Position numbers and translations under genes: made by a program. 64,000 nucleotides of DNA from contig RHPI01003156.1 in NCBI GenBank assembly GCA_009103225.1, positions 474,537 to 538,536 on the forward strand, in the 5' to 3' direction. Each line of letters begins with the position of its first letter. Position 1 is the stretch's first letter. Below, piece after piece: positions 45,064 through 59,799 of this stretch. This DNA is from Chlorokybus atmophyticus. Lineage: Eukaryota; Streptophyta; Chlorokybophyceae; Chlorokybales; Chlorokybaceae. Below the pieces are notes generated by a model. It ran no database searches. It had not been told where the DNA came from and worked only from the letters and a program-made list of their open reading frames with translations.

Positions 45064-47017
45064 CAACCACCCTCCCTCTGTGCTCACCGCCGCTCACGCC
45101 AACGCCGCCAACGTTGCCGCCGCCCGTGTCGCTTAAAGCTTCGCTAAATAACCTTAACTCTGTAGCCAGGCTAGGCTACAACCTAACCGCCGCAATTAAT
45201 CGAAGTTCTAGATCGCCGTGCGCTCAGACGGCCACGTACGCATTACAAGTTGTTCAAGTTGAACTTACCAACTCGGTTCGGTACGTTACGTTGAACCAGG
45301 CACGGTACCCTTGGTACCGTACCGGAAACGGCGGGAGAGTCACAGGTGTAGGAAGCTACATGTAAACGACCTTGGTTGCCCTGGTGCGAAGATCTTTACC
45401 TTTGAGTGTGCCTGTACTGGATGGCTTGTCCCACGTTGTGAGTAACCTTAACAGTTACCTTAACAGAAGCCGCACATTGCCAGCGGTGCCCAGCTGCAGA
45501 GTTGAACCGCTCCTCGCAGTGTGCATGCTCATGCTGATCGCACTAGCGACGCAGTATGTAACCTGCTGTAGGCTTGCATGCGGCGTCGACGACGGTGGCG
45601 GAGGAGGACAACAGGGGAGCATCACGAGGAAGGAGAGTATGCTGGACGCATCGAACCTAGATGTTGCGGCTGTCAATTGTTGTTTGATGTGCATAGCTGT
45701 AAGTGTGTTGTCGTTGGCCAAGTGGCCAGCAAGCAAGCCATGCTGCCAAGTTGCACTGCTGCTGAATGGTGGGGGTATGCATGTCGCACACAAATTTGTA
45801 CGACGAAGCTGGTTACCGCATACAAATGTGGCTTAGAAGCTTTTACTTCACCTTTGGCAGAGCATGCATACCGTCAATACACGTGTCTTTGCGTATTGTC
45901 CCAGCTCTATCATGTTCCACTGAACCAAGTGTTGAACATGCAATCGCATTACGACAAGTATTTTCGAGTGATATACGCCTGACATGCATGCCGGCACTTG
46001 CTGGCTGTATTTGTATGACATGCGTTCATCGGCTCGGTGTCATTCAACGCACGTAGCTTGCAACCAAGCAAAAGCAGGTGCAGCTATAGCACGCTAGTAA
46101 GCGTTTAAGCAATTCATGATGTTGTTATCAATCAGCGTAGTCTGGCATGGCAATTTTTCGCAGCGCAATGCTCTGTTCCTATGTCTCGGTGCGGGTGCAC
46201 TTGGCACACGTGGCGTTACAACTTGTTTAAAATTGCCACTACCTGCAACAATGAGTGGATGAAGCTTTTGGGTACAATATTTCGCGGCAGGCGGTTGATT
46301 TTAATTTGCGCGCATGACATTATGAAGCAGTGCTCATTAACGTAATGGTTTGCATGATGTGCAGTGATCGGCGCTGATGGTTACAGCTGCTTTATTGGTT
46401 GCCATGATGCCAGCAGAAATCTCCAACGACTTAAAAGCTGGTCTAGGCACAAGGAGATGTTCAGCTGCACAGTAGCAACTAACAACCGTTGCATAACGTG
46501 CGAGCCAATGTGTGCACTTTTTACAGTGACATAAAACGTAAAAGTTATGACTCCCACATGCATGTGCTCTTTACGGTGGCGTGAGCGCTTTTCTCAAGCC
46601 CGTGTTGCATCCACGGCACGCCAGTATCGAGATCATCATCCCAACAACAACCAACTACATGATCACAATCAAGTTTCGGGTGCGCATAGACCGCGCTTTG
46701 CAGGACCATTGTTGCTCCTGCAAAGCGCGGTCTATGGGCTTCTAACCGCAACCTTGAGGCTGTGTTTGCCGCACCTTTAACTTCAACGAGCATGACCCAT
46801 GCCACCACTTTGTAAAAGAGACATATGGCGGTGCGTGTTGCCGTGAAGGTGTCGCTGGATATGAGCCACGTGAGCTGAAGTTGTGTGCGTGTTGCCAGCT
46901 TTGACTACAAAGTCTGCATCATGAGGCAGCGGTTCATGCCATGGTAGAACGAAGCAGGGCCTAACTTGCACCGCAGTGAGCTGCAGCACATGTCACGTGT
47001 GCGCATAGGAGGGCGGG
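45064..47017. other. intergenic region without recognised genes
   Basis: A 154-codon open stretch (45372-45836, +) has no motif, and overlapping frames on both strands argue against coding. The 46685-46736 hairpin is the only clear structure. Confidence 0.5.
46685..46736. repeat. perfect 21-bp inverted repeat, 10-nt loop
   Basis: Arms are 46685-46705 (CATAGACCGCGC...) and 46716-46736, fully complementary over 21 bp. The loop is CCATTGTTGC. There is no U-tract like a bacterial terminator; the structure would form a stable DNA cruciform or RNA hairpin. Confidence 0.95.
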
Positions 47018-47326
47018 TCTTGCAGGAGATCAAGGAAATTTTGCAAAAGGCGAGGCTGCATGGTGAAAGCGTGCTACAGCGGAAAGTAGACGAGGAGACA
47101 CTGCGCATAATGAGGTTCTGGAGATAGCGCGGGGTCCGCGTGCTTAGTTTCCTCTTCATCCTGGCACAAGTGCATATGTGTCGCCATAGCTTGTATAGTC
47201 ACACGCATTGGGTAGGTAGCAGTAGATGAATGTCGAGGACATCGCAAAGCCATAGGCGCGGAATGCGAACTAAAGTTGGTATTCAAGCAAAAATCTGATG
47301 CCCGACTTCTCATGCATTGTCCATGC
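47018..47326. repeat. 309-bp perfect duplicate, copy 2, ending at an N
   Basis: Identical to 42196-42504 and ending exactly at the single N at 47327. It contains an orphan copy of the methyltransferase last exon (47026-47127) with no upstream exons. Confidence 0.95.
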
Positions 47327-47327
47327 N

Positions 47328-48561
47328 GGTGATACAGTTAGTCATATCAATCACACTACGAACACGAGCAGAGCACACCATGCGGCTGGGCAACGGCTGC
47401 GGGCACGCATTCAGGCCATTGGCACCAACCTCTCCTCTCCTCGCCCTTGTGCGTATGGGTCCCGACGCCCTTCACCCTCGCGTGCAGGCAGCTGGTGCGC
47501 CTACTGGCGTCGTCCGGATGGCCGTTGCTTGCTGTCATTGGGTGTACTCCATGGACTCGCGTGGACAACGCAAGATGTGCTTGGTGATGGGGGTTATACT
47601 TGAGGCAGGCTGGGACACATTTTCACCTCCACATGTCCACATAACTGCCACCACCAGCACAGATGACCTCAAGGTCGCAATCTTGGAGGTTGTGGACAAG
47701 GAAAGCCGCGGCGGCATCTGGCCGCGCAGTAAGCAGTCCGTCCTTGTTCATAATCCGCATGTTGGCATGCACATGCACGCGAAAGAAAGCGCGAGAGCAC
47801 AGACGGCAAAAGCGCATGTACAATACACTTTTGCTTGTGCGGTTAACAGTTGCGAACAGTCTTGGTTTTGATTTAGTTGTCCAGAGTTGCTTGTTCAGGA
47901 TGATTGATAGGCATGCAACATATTTGTATAGAGCAGTGGTTGCGACAGTTGGAAGCAATGTGCAGTGTCAACGGCTAGCACTAAATATGTACTGGTATAC
48001 TTCAGACTGTGCAATGCACCAGCAGCACTGGTAAAATTTGCCGTGATTGCAAAGCAGTATCAATATGAAGCAATTGTGGACATGAAGCAAACTACATTGC
48101 GCGGTTCACAATGGCGTCAGCTAATAAATGTCCACACACAAGTTTAGGTATAGTGCAATGCTGTAACTGCACACCACCTGCTCCAACGCCAACATAATGC
48201 CAGTTGAAATGCTGCTATACTATGTGTGCAGCTCACTTGCTGACCATCATCAGATTGCCCTAAACTCATGTCTGATAAGCATGGGCAGTTATACTGGACA
48301 CAGATGATACCCATGTCAATGTGGCCATAATAACATGCTAATCTGATAGAGATATACCTGTGCGATTATAGTTTACTACATCTGTCACTAACCATCACTC
48401 ACAGCATTGCAATTGCGCATCACTCAACTATCGCTCTGACCACATCCCACAGACAGAAGCCAGACCATCATAGGTGCTCAAAGAATCTTCTGGTTACGTT
48501 GTACACGGGTTATACTATTACAACACCGATAGCTAATAATCTATAGCATCAGCGCTAGCCC
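47328..48561. other. intergenic region with one unassigned open stretch
   Basis: An open plus-strand frame from about 47376 to 47871 (roughly 165 codons) contains GPDALHPRVQAAGAP, HVHITATTSTDDLKVAILEV and ends in unrelated low-complexity sequence. I recognise no family. It begins next to the N at 47327, so it could be the tail of a gene whose start is missing. 47880-48540 shows nothing. Confidence 0.35.
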
Positions 48562-49401
48562 CTACATCTGCAGGCTGCGCACGATGTAGTCACCGTACAC
48601 ATCCATAGCGCGCTTGACAATCTCCCAGCTGCTCTCCGCGGGGAGGAAGTCTTTGCAGGAAACAATCTTGCCCTCATTCTTCTTGTAGTCCTCAAAGAAG
48701 CGCTTGATCTCTCTCAATCTAAGCAGTGATGTCACAGTCAGCACACATACTATGGATAACAGCACACATTCTCTTGATAACCCACTTTACCACTTGCTTC
48801 AGGCACATGCAACCAACCTGTGGGGAGGGAGCTCAGAAACATCGTTGAAGTGGGAGAACTCGGGGTCGTCCTGGCAGACGGCAATGATCTTGTCATCCTC
48901 CTCGCCCTGATCAATCATGGGCATGACGCCAATAGCCTTTGCGCGCAGGAAGCAGTTGGGCAGCACAGGCTCCTGCACAAGAACCACAAGACCTCGTCAG
49001 CTTCATGCTCAGTACTGCCACATTGTAAAAATGCGACCTCAGCAAGGTATCTTAGCGGTTTAACTTACTTGCATGAGGACCAACACGTCCAGAGGATCGT
49101 TGTCATCACCAAGTGTGCGGGGGATGAAGCCGTAGTTGTGGGGGTAGACCACGGAGGAGTACAGCACGCGGTCAACCTGTGCATGAACCAACGACAGTCA
49201 CTCTCATGTGTGGCAATAGCTGATGACGTGCAGTGAAACCCTGCAATTCGTCGATCCCCACACCTTCATCATGCCGGTCTTCTTGTCCAGCTCATACTTC
49301 ACTTTGCTGCCCTTGCCGATCTCAATGACGGCGTTGAAAACCTTTGGCGCAGAGGGGCCAATCTCCAGATCGTGCCATGGGTGTCCGTGGTGGCCATTCA
49401 T
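48562..49401 (-). CDS. soluble family I inorganic pyrophosphatase
   Basis: The exons in transcript order are 49401-49264, 49176-49069, 48972-48818 and 48718-48562, GT-AG; 185 aa. It hydrolyses pyrophosphate to phosphate and drives biosynthetic reactions. It starts [20 protein letters not shown], the conserved [10 protein letters not shown] segment of plant-type PPA, then [19 protein letters not shown] and [21 protein letters not shown]. The metal-binding signature is [13 protein letters not shown], followed by [24 protein letters not shown] and [13 protein letters not shown]-like [14 protein letters not shown]. It is shorter at the N-terminus than the usual plant cytosolic enzyme, consistent with a cytosolic enzyme lacking a targeting peptide. 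The start is the first Met before the conserved block. Confidence 0.96.
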
Positions 49402-50760
49402 CTTGGTGTGTGTTTGCTGGTGTGCTGCGGTGGCAGCTGTGCCGAAGACCCTTCACGCGAGGATAATGGAGCCTTGACGACACTACTGGAAAACGCACAA
49501 CAGAGCATGCACAAGTCAGCGGCTGATGGCGAAATTGGAGCTTAAACACTCAGGAAATCACGACTGAGGCAGGCGCTGGCTACACGCTTAGACTCACCTT
49601 CAGTTGCAGCTTTAGACTCACCTTCGCTTCGCAGCGCTTAAGATACTGCTCTTCCTTGCTTCACCCGACTCCTGTTTACTCGCTTCCCAGCAATCCACTC
49701 CGACACCCAAACTCACAAAGCCCAAGCCTAACACGCAAACCACGCCGCTCAAGACACAAAATGCACACTGATGCTTTCCCAGGCGCAGCCTTGTGCTTAT
49801 ATGGTTAACTCTAGGGTGGCTTATTTTCACGTGCAATGCAAACTGGATCCCCACGCTGGCAAAGTCCGCGAAACTTTCAACGGCGTGAGCTAGGCAGTCT
49901 GTCCAAAGTTTGAAGCCAGCCAATAACTTGTTGCTTTCCGGTTACGCCGACCCTGACCGTAACCGGTGGAGAGCCGGATCTCGAACGGTCAAGCGCGTGC
50001 TTGCAAAGTCCTTGAGTTGACAATGCACAGCTGGAAGGTTAATCGCGAATCCAACCCTAACTTTTTTCGCTGGTAAGAACTTCAAATAGACGCCGAGAAA
50101 GTCCAGTCGCACTAGCAGAAAATCGTTGCTGAGATTATGGCTGTCACACCAGGTATGGAGAACTTCTTTCAAGCATTGAAGTTTAGGAGGAGAAGTCTGC
50201 TATTGTTCTTCGTTCCTCCTCCCTTTCCTCTGTTGCCAAGTCATCACGCACGGTGCACTGCACGGTGAAGTGCCAGCGGTCAGGGCGTGTCACGCCGCGG
50301 TTACGCTCTCGACCACGAGTTCAGTGAGCGTCGCACTGCCCGTTACTCGCGCGGTTTTCGAAAATACGGTGTTTTGCGCTGACTTTGGGACCCAGCAACT
50401 CTAGGCCAGTCAGTGACTCATAAGTCATGAAACAACGCAGCACAAGCATCTTGCTTGGTTGCTTCTTGTTTGTGGTTAGGTAATGATGTCGCATGAAAGC
50501 GAGATCCCGTCCACGTGTGACTCGGTGCTCGACGACTTTTGGCGGAGAACACGCCGGTCACAGCGTGTCGCCGTGTGCTGTAGTGCGCGCGATACGGAAG
50601 CGCGTGACTCACGTGAGTGGCGTGCGTGGAAAAGGTGCTCAATGTATTGACTCAGACAGCTAATGATGTGGTTCATAGCGCAGCGCGCTGGATCTAAAAC
50701 TTGGGGCCTACTGCGCTGCGCAGTGTGTGACGCGTGACGCATCGTTCACAACACAATCAT
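49402..50760. other. upstream region of pyrophosphatase, no gene recognised
   Basis: 49570-49640 has a short imperfect repeat (GACTCACCTTC...). CG-rich, imperfectly palindromic words occur around 50260-50360 and 50520-50760 (GCGCAGCGCG, CACGTGAGTGGCGTGCG). No coding motif is seen. Confidence 0.45.
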
Positions 50761-53321
50761 GAGCTGCATCTTTATTTGCCGCAAAGAATGGCCTTGTCTG
50801 TCAGGTCCGTAAAACTTAAACGGACAGGATGCTAAAAGGCCTCCAGCTTGGCAAGCTCACCGCACATGACGCCGCACATGCTCCGAAAGTCCGGATCATC
50901 TGCGCAACTTGCTGTAAGCAGCTCCGCTAGGATGTCAACGATAGGTCTTGACCCGACTCGCAATAATTGATTGAGGCACTCAAGCAATCGTACATCATAT
51001 TTATCCTAACACATGTGCACAGGCAAAGACATCAATACGACTTCATGACATGACATGCAACAATGCTTAAGGCTTATTAACCACCAATGTGCACACACGC
51101 AAGCAGCCACCAAGCCAGCATCATGTCGACTTCAACATTACGCCTGAGCAGCAACAAGAGCCGCTCGCACACTATTTGTAATTCAAGCCGTCGCCCTGTA
51201 CAAGCTACCAGCACAGGTGACTATGTGTTGTCGCCTAAAACACCGTATACGGTGCATAAATAAATAAAAAGGACTCAGCGTGCAAGCTAAAAAACACGAT
51301 TAATAACGTCATAAACATTATCGGTACTATTGATGTCATCACAACTTCAACTACTTGAGTATAATTAAATTGTGTAAGCTCATATTGATGCACTTATGTG
51401 CAATGCCTAACACACATATCAGATGACATAGCCAAGCGGACACCAGCAACAAACAAACACTGCACCTGAATATGCAGACGCGGCAGTGCATACTATCAAT
51501 GTAATGGTGCAAACTCATAGCCATCTGAAGCACATTCAATATGCATGCCATCATGAATTAATTTGACAGTACTTGTGTATGCATTGCATAATATCAATAT
51601 GGTGTATAAGCACCTTACACACACATAACTGCACGGTACGAGATACGAATATCAACACGATATGACATAAACACGACTACTTCAATTTATTTTCACATAT
51701 ACAAGATGAAATACGATTTTAATTCGATGTGCTATTTAACAATGCATTGCACAATGTGCTACCGATAATGATGACCGACTGCAGTGTATGCAACCATTCA
51801 TAAGCCCCCAAACCTCATGACAGCCGCTGCGTGCAGTGGAACTTCAGTAAAGTGAGTGTATGCAAACAATACGTAAGTGCACGTCGTTGATTGTTACATG
51901 TAAACACTGACAATTTTCAGTGGCATAATAAATTTAAGTTTTTATATATTTTGGGGGGATGCATATGACCAAATACTAGTTAGTCAACACAAGTTGGATA
52001 CTATGATGCAACCAGGCACATACAAACTCTGGTGTTTATGCAGCAACGCATTACAGCAAAGCACCGATTTAAATATGAATAATGGGTAAGGGTCAATAGA
52101 GTCAATGTAAACACAGATAATATGTCACGCCATCCAATGACTGAGTGAGGGTATACAACAAATGTTGTGTTAATATGATACTATAATGCGGCATATGTAT
52201 ATAAACCGATACTGTATGCATTGTACACACACAACGTTAGCATGACCCATATATGTGTTGTACATCACGTGTAACTCCAATTGGACATGAAATGCATCGA
52301 TTACTCATAAAATAATATTACATCTTGACAATTGGTATAAATCTTTTTATTGATATACATAGATTTAATTAACATTGCGCAAGGCACGCTCAAACATAAT
52401 GTGCATGATTCAAGCAAACCAAGCCAACCTAGAGCAAGGCAACAGCAATCAGCCACTGAGCAATCGATTAAACAGGGGCTATGATGGAGTTTGTACTCCA
52501 AGACTTGGTCTGGACTTACACAAGACAAGACTAAACACGTTTCCTAGCTAGGCCCTCAAGCAGCGGCATACATTAGCAAGGTGACGGCGATGCAGATTTC
52601 ACAACAACCTGCAAGGCACACAGTATGTATATTGATACGTATGAACTACTACATTTATACCAACAAATGAATGAATAAGAAGGTCGTAACGTAGTATAAT
52701 ATCATTGCACATAATTGAAGTATATAACAACGGTATACACTTCACTGATATAGATTGCAATGCTACATGAAAATAAAAACCGCCTCCTCACTGCTTAATC
52801 AAAATGTCTACGCTTTGTACGCATTAAGTCTATTGGATGCATATGATAGAGCAATGGGGCCATTGGAGCACACACAACATGATAAAAGAAGCAAAACTAT
52901 GTATAATAGGCCATAAACATAGCCATTAACTAAACACAACCAATACAGCCAAACAAGACTACATTATCAGGGGCGGGACCATATGTGCGTGCAGTGCTAT
53001 ATGGTGACAATAACGGGCAGAGAGTAGCGGTAGCAGCAGCAGCGGCTCACCTACCGACGGGGCAAATGAGGGGGTGCATGGAGATGTTTTGCCTTGATCG
53101 ACCTGGACTTGCATGTATCGCACATTATGTCGATCAACCATTTGTAGATCTAATTATGCGATCCACGCCTACCATTGAAGCGTTGCACATATGCATATGA
53201 TAGAGAGCTCTGACGAATACAACTTTTAGTGTAAAGGTCCGCTGCACGTATTAATTAGCTACACATGAGCTGTTACCGTTAACATGCCTGCGATGCCCAT
53301 CATTTTCAATCCCCCCCCCCC
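50761..53321. other. AT-rich gene desert
   Basis: There are no ORFs above about 75 codons and no domain motif. Base composition is markedly more AT-rich than the gene-bearing part. It ends in an 11-bp C run before the gap. Confidence 0.6.
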
Positions 53322-53510
53322 NNNNNNNNNNNNNNNNNNNNNNNNNNNNNNNNNNNNNNNNNNNNNNNNNNNNNNNNNNNNNNNNNNNNNNNNNNNNNNN
53401 NNNNNNNNNNNNNNNNNNNNNNNNNNNNNNNNNNNNNNNNNNNNNNNNNNNNNNNNNNNNNNNNNNNNNNNNNNNNNNNNNNNNNNNNNNNNNNNNNNNN
53501 NNNNNNNNNN
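53322..53510. other. assembly gap (189 N)
   Basis: The run of N follows a poly-C tract, which probably stopped sequencing. Confidence 1.
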
Positions 53511-54511
53511 CCTCCGTGGTATGATGTGGCTATATGCACATGATTGCCAACAATTTTGTCATGTATTTTAGGACAGGTATACCGCAGTGTCGCTAAACTT
53601 ATACAAAGTAGTGGTCAGAAAGTTAATTAAGTCAGCAAGCCCCGTCAGACAATGCGTTGTGGTCTGTACTCATCTATTTCCGTACATTTCATCACCTAAT
53701 GTCCGATTAAAAGTTTCGTATAACAGCCAATTGGAGTTATTTTTTGGGCAAAGATTTTGCAGCTTTATCGTATACACGTACACTCAAACTTGCTGTAACT
53801 TTTCGACACTAGTTGTTGATGGTGGTAAAACATACCTTGCTGTGCATGATGCAGGCGCTATCTATGATCTGAGCATGTCTAGCATACCTATATGTACTTC
53901 CAACATATCATACACATTTCAAATCCACATCACACACCCCCTTCATGCAAAGCTCCCCGTCTCCCCCCGCCCCCCTTCACCCTCCATGAACTCAAGCGTT
54001 GACAACTTGCAACTAACTCGCTGTAAATCCATACGCGTATAACAATAGCAATGACTGTCATACACACTGGGGAGCCCAGTCAGTCTCCGGCGTTGGCGTC
54101 GGCCATTTTGTCGACGTCGTCATGAACATCTGCGTGAAGCCCGGCCTGACCACTACGGCTATGCTGCGCAGGTGGTGACCCCTTGCTTACAACCTGCCCC
54201 ATTCTGCCTTACCCTCCTCGCCACTGTGCAGTTCGCGAGTGTCGTGCTGTTAGTGTTGATGTTGGTTTTTGAGTGTTGTAGTGTCCTAGCGCTGCCCTGG
54301 GCCCCCTCTTCATCTGGCCTTGCTGTTGTGTGCTTCTTGTGTGTGTGCTTGTGTGCTGGTTTCAGCATGAAATAGCATCTATTTGCTTTACATACTTATT
54401 CACATATCTCTATTACTTATTCACACAAAACTGCACAAATGACCAAAGATCCCCTCCCCCAAACCAAGGCTATTTTACCATGCCACAAGACAATGGTGCA
54501 CACACGCTGCT
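53511..54511. other. 3' flank of the OYE/OPR gene, no gene recognised
   Basis: A hydrophobic open stretch (54172-54375) is antisense to another open frame and lacks motifs. 54390-54425 is a CATATCTCTATTACTTATTCAC repeat-like stretch. Confidence 0.45.
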
Positions 54512-57363
<2,852 letters not shown>

Positions 57364-57988
57364 TGCTGCTTCTGAGCTCACCGCCGCCACCGCTCGCTGC
57401 GTCTTCTGCCCGGCCTGGTCTGGCATGACTAACGCCCGGCCTGGTTGGAGTCTGGCCGGATGCTATCAACACCAAACGGCACCGTTCGCCGTTGAAAGTG
57501 GAGAAGTTGCGCGGCGCAGCAAGCAGCGCAAAAGTGCGGACGGGCACCGTGTCACGACAAATAACGAGACGAGCTATTGCGTTCGTCAGGCCAGCTGCCA
57601 TTTACTCTGCTCCAAGCGCTACTTGTACGGTCTGGCAGTGGCACGAGCTCTTTGCCGTACTTTATGCATCGACGGAAGGTACGTACGTACGTACATCAAG
57701 TACGGTGCAAGAAAGTTCGGTTGTACACACGGTCGCTGGCATCGTGTACGATTGCTGCAAGTATATGTTCAATGTGCAGGAAGCCATCACGTGTGCACCA
57801 AGCACCGAGAGCATGAAACTTTCATTGGGACCCCTGCTCCGCAGTGCGTCGCTGCAGTCGTTTTCGTATGCGACAATTCTCGAGAGGGATCAAAGTACTA
57901 ATGATTGCCGAGATTCCCTGTATTGAATCTGCAGTGCTTGATCGGCGTACCAGCACAGCTGGAGGATGTACTGTGTCCTGCATCCTAG
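57364..57988. other. upstream region of the OYE gene
   Basis: A 255-codon plus-strand frame (57134-57901) overlaps OYE exon 1 antisense and has no motif; it is a shadow plus chance extension. (ACGT)n-like GTACGTACGTACGT lies at 57678-57691. Confidence 0.5.
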
Positions 57989-57990
57989 TA

Positions 57991-58459
57991 CAGTCTACCC
58001 TCCCGAAGAGCATACTGTTTGTCCCCATCATTCGTATGCTCTTGGCGAGAATATGCTCTTGGCGTTTAAGAGAATAACATGCTTTTGGATGTCAAGAGTA
58101 TAAATATGCTATAAACGCGGGTTCATCACTTCCGTCACGCTCATTACGTCACGCGCATCACGGTACGCCCGTCGCGTCATTACGCCCATCACGCTAGTTG
58201 CGCGTCACACCTTGCCCATCATGCCCTGATTGTCACGCTCATTACGCCTTATGCCACATCCGTCACGTCTCTTCCCTCGATGTTGAGAATATGCACACTC
58301 AAACTTGCAAGAATGTTATGAAAAACAAATATGCTCTCAGCGGTTAGTCATATTCTCTTATGCACCAACATTTGCCTGTAAAACCATTTGTAATTTCGCA
58401 TTCTATTCTATAAGCGGGGTTATTCTCTTGGAGCGAAGTCTCTTAGCGAGGGTAGACTG
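57991..58459. mobile_element. pogo/Tc1-mariner-like MITE (469 bp)
   Basis: The ends are CAGTCTACCCTC at 57991-58002 and its complement GAGGGTAGACTG at 58448-58459, flanked by TA on both sides (57989-57990, 58460-58461). Subterminal AAGAGAATA/TATTCTCTT and TATGCTCTTGGCG words repeat in opposite orientations near each end. The centre (58130-58270) is a degenerate array of CATCACG/CATTACGCC words. There is no coding capacity, so it would be a non-autonomous element. TA duplication and CAGT-type ends fit the Tc1/mariner superfamily, pogo branch. Confidence 0.82.
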
Positions 58460-58738
58460 TATAGGGATGCTGCATGCACTGTTCCCGCGTCAAAGAAATA
58501 TCACGCTTCACCACACTTGCCCCTTCAATTACATTTCGCGGGCTACCACCGTAAGAAATAATAATTCGTCATGACATCAACGTCTTATAGCAAGCAAGGC
58601 TAATTGTGCTCAAGTGGCAATGATGGTGATATTGATGAAGGGAATGATTGGAATGTTGAGTGCAAACAAAGTCCACACATAAACTTCGCAGCATGAAAAT
58701 TTATTCCGAAAGTTAATCTATTATTTAATACTAAATGA

Positions 58739-58808
58739 AGGTACTCATAAAGAGTTGTTACATTGTTATTTTATTTCAGATACAGGTACTCATAAAGAGT
58801 TGTTACAT
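58739..58808. repeat. 25-bp direct repeat, two copies, 45-bp period
   Basis: AGGTACTCATAAAGAGTTGT begins at 58739 and at 58784 and both copies continue identically through TACAT. Confidence 0.92.
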
Positions 58809-59249
58809 ACGGATAGTGTAACGATACCACTCACTTACTTGCTGCACAGCTTGGCAAACTTATGCACAAGCACAAGGACTTATTTTCAGAAGGCCGACCA
58901 GCAACACACGGTGTTGTACCTTGAAGGGGAAGTCACAGCACCGCACCAGGGAAGGAGTGGATGCCACCAACCTTTTCACTCATCTCCCACACACATGCAC
59001 ACTCAAGCACACCCCACACACATGTGCAGAGTTGCCACAAGCATCACACCCCACATGGGATGAGGGAGAGCCCCTCGAACAATCTAATTAGGCACCCCAC
59101 ACACAAGAGTCCAGTATGCACATGCTGAGCTCCCTCAAAACTTGTTGAGGCCGTTCATATACCCCCTCTTTGCTGCTCTCCGACCTAGAACATCCAAGTT
59201 CAAGGCTACTTGCCTTGTCATGGCTGCTTTGAGCACAACTCATGCCTAG

Positions 59250-59420
59250 GGCTGCCACATCAGCCCTTGGACCTCTTGTTTAATGTCCAAGACTGATCAC
59301 ACATCAGCCTCAGACATTGTGAACGTCCTTGGCTGGTCACATCAGCCCTGGGCATCACAAACATCACCCTTGGGCAATGTGAACGTCCTTGGCTGGTCAT
59401 ATCAGCCTTGAACATCACAC
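59250..59420. repeat. 60-bp tandem repeat (about 2.5 copies)
   Basis: TGTGAACGTCCTTGGCTGGTCA recurs at 59318 and 59378, with diverged partial units on both sides (CAGCCTTGGACCTCTTG, CAGCCTTGAACATCAC). The surrounding 59090-59800 has no ORF of note. It could be part of an LTR or another repeat, but I find no partner copy. Confidence 0.75.
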
Positions 59421-59560
59421 ACATGCATACATATGCGCGCATATGCACGCATATGCGCATGCATGCATACATTAGCACGTACCTCATATCCTCACATATG
59501 CACTCATATGCGGACATATGCACATGCAAATATATGCACACACATGCGGACACATGGCTC
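59421..59560. repeat. degenerate CATATGCG/ACACATGC microsatellite
   Basis: Interleaved CATATG, GCGCATATG and ACATGC words without fixed period. It generates spurious Met/Tyr/His-rich ORFs. Confidence 0.8.
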
Positions 59561-59799
59561 ACATGGCCATGTCTCAATGGTACCAACCAGCTCGGTCCTT
59601 GCTGATGTGCAATACCTTGTGTAGTTTATCTCACTCAAGGCCTCATAGGCTCAACAGCAGACCACGTGAGAGCCACCCCACAAGCACTACACATGCTTAT
59701 AACATGGAAAACGCACCGGTCTCATCTTGCTTACATAAGCAAGGAATAGAGAATGACTTTAGCCAGCCTTATAGGCGTGCCAGATAGCATTTTGTTCAT

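Noticed and set aside
47018-47326. A second copy of the methyltransferase gene
   Set aside because: Only the last exon and flank are present, identical to the first, and they end at an N; treated as an assembly artefact.
54172-54375. Hydrophobic 67-aa ORF, possible small membrane protein
   Set aside because: An opposing ORF covers the same bases, and no homology or promoter context is seen.
59408-59624. Met/His/Tyr-rich ORFs on both strands
   Set aside because: Degenerate CATATG/ACATGC microsatellite.
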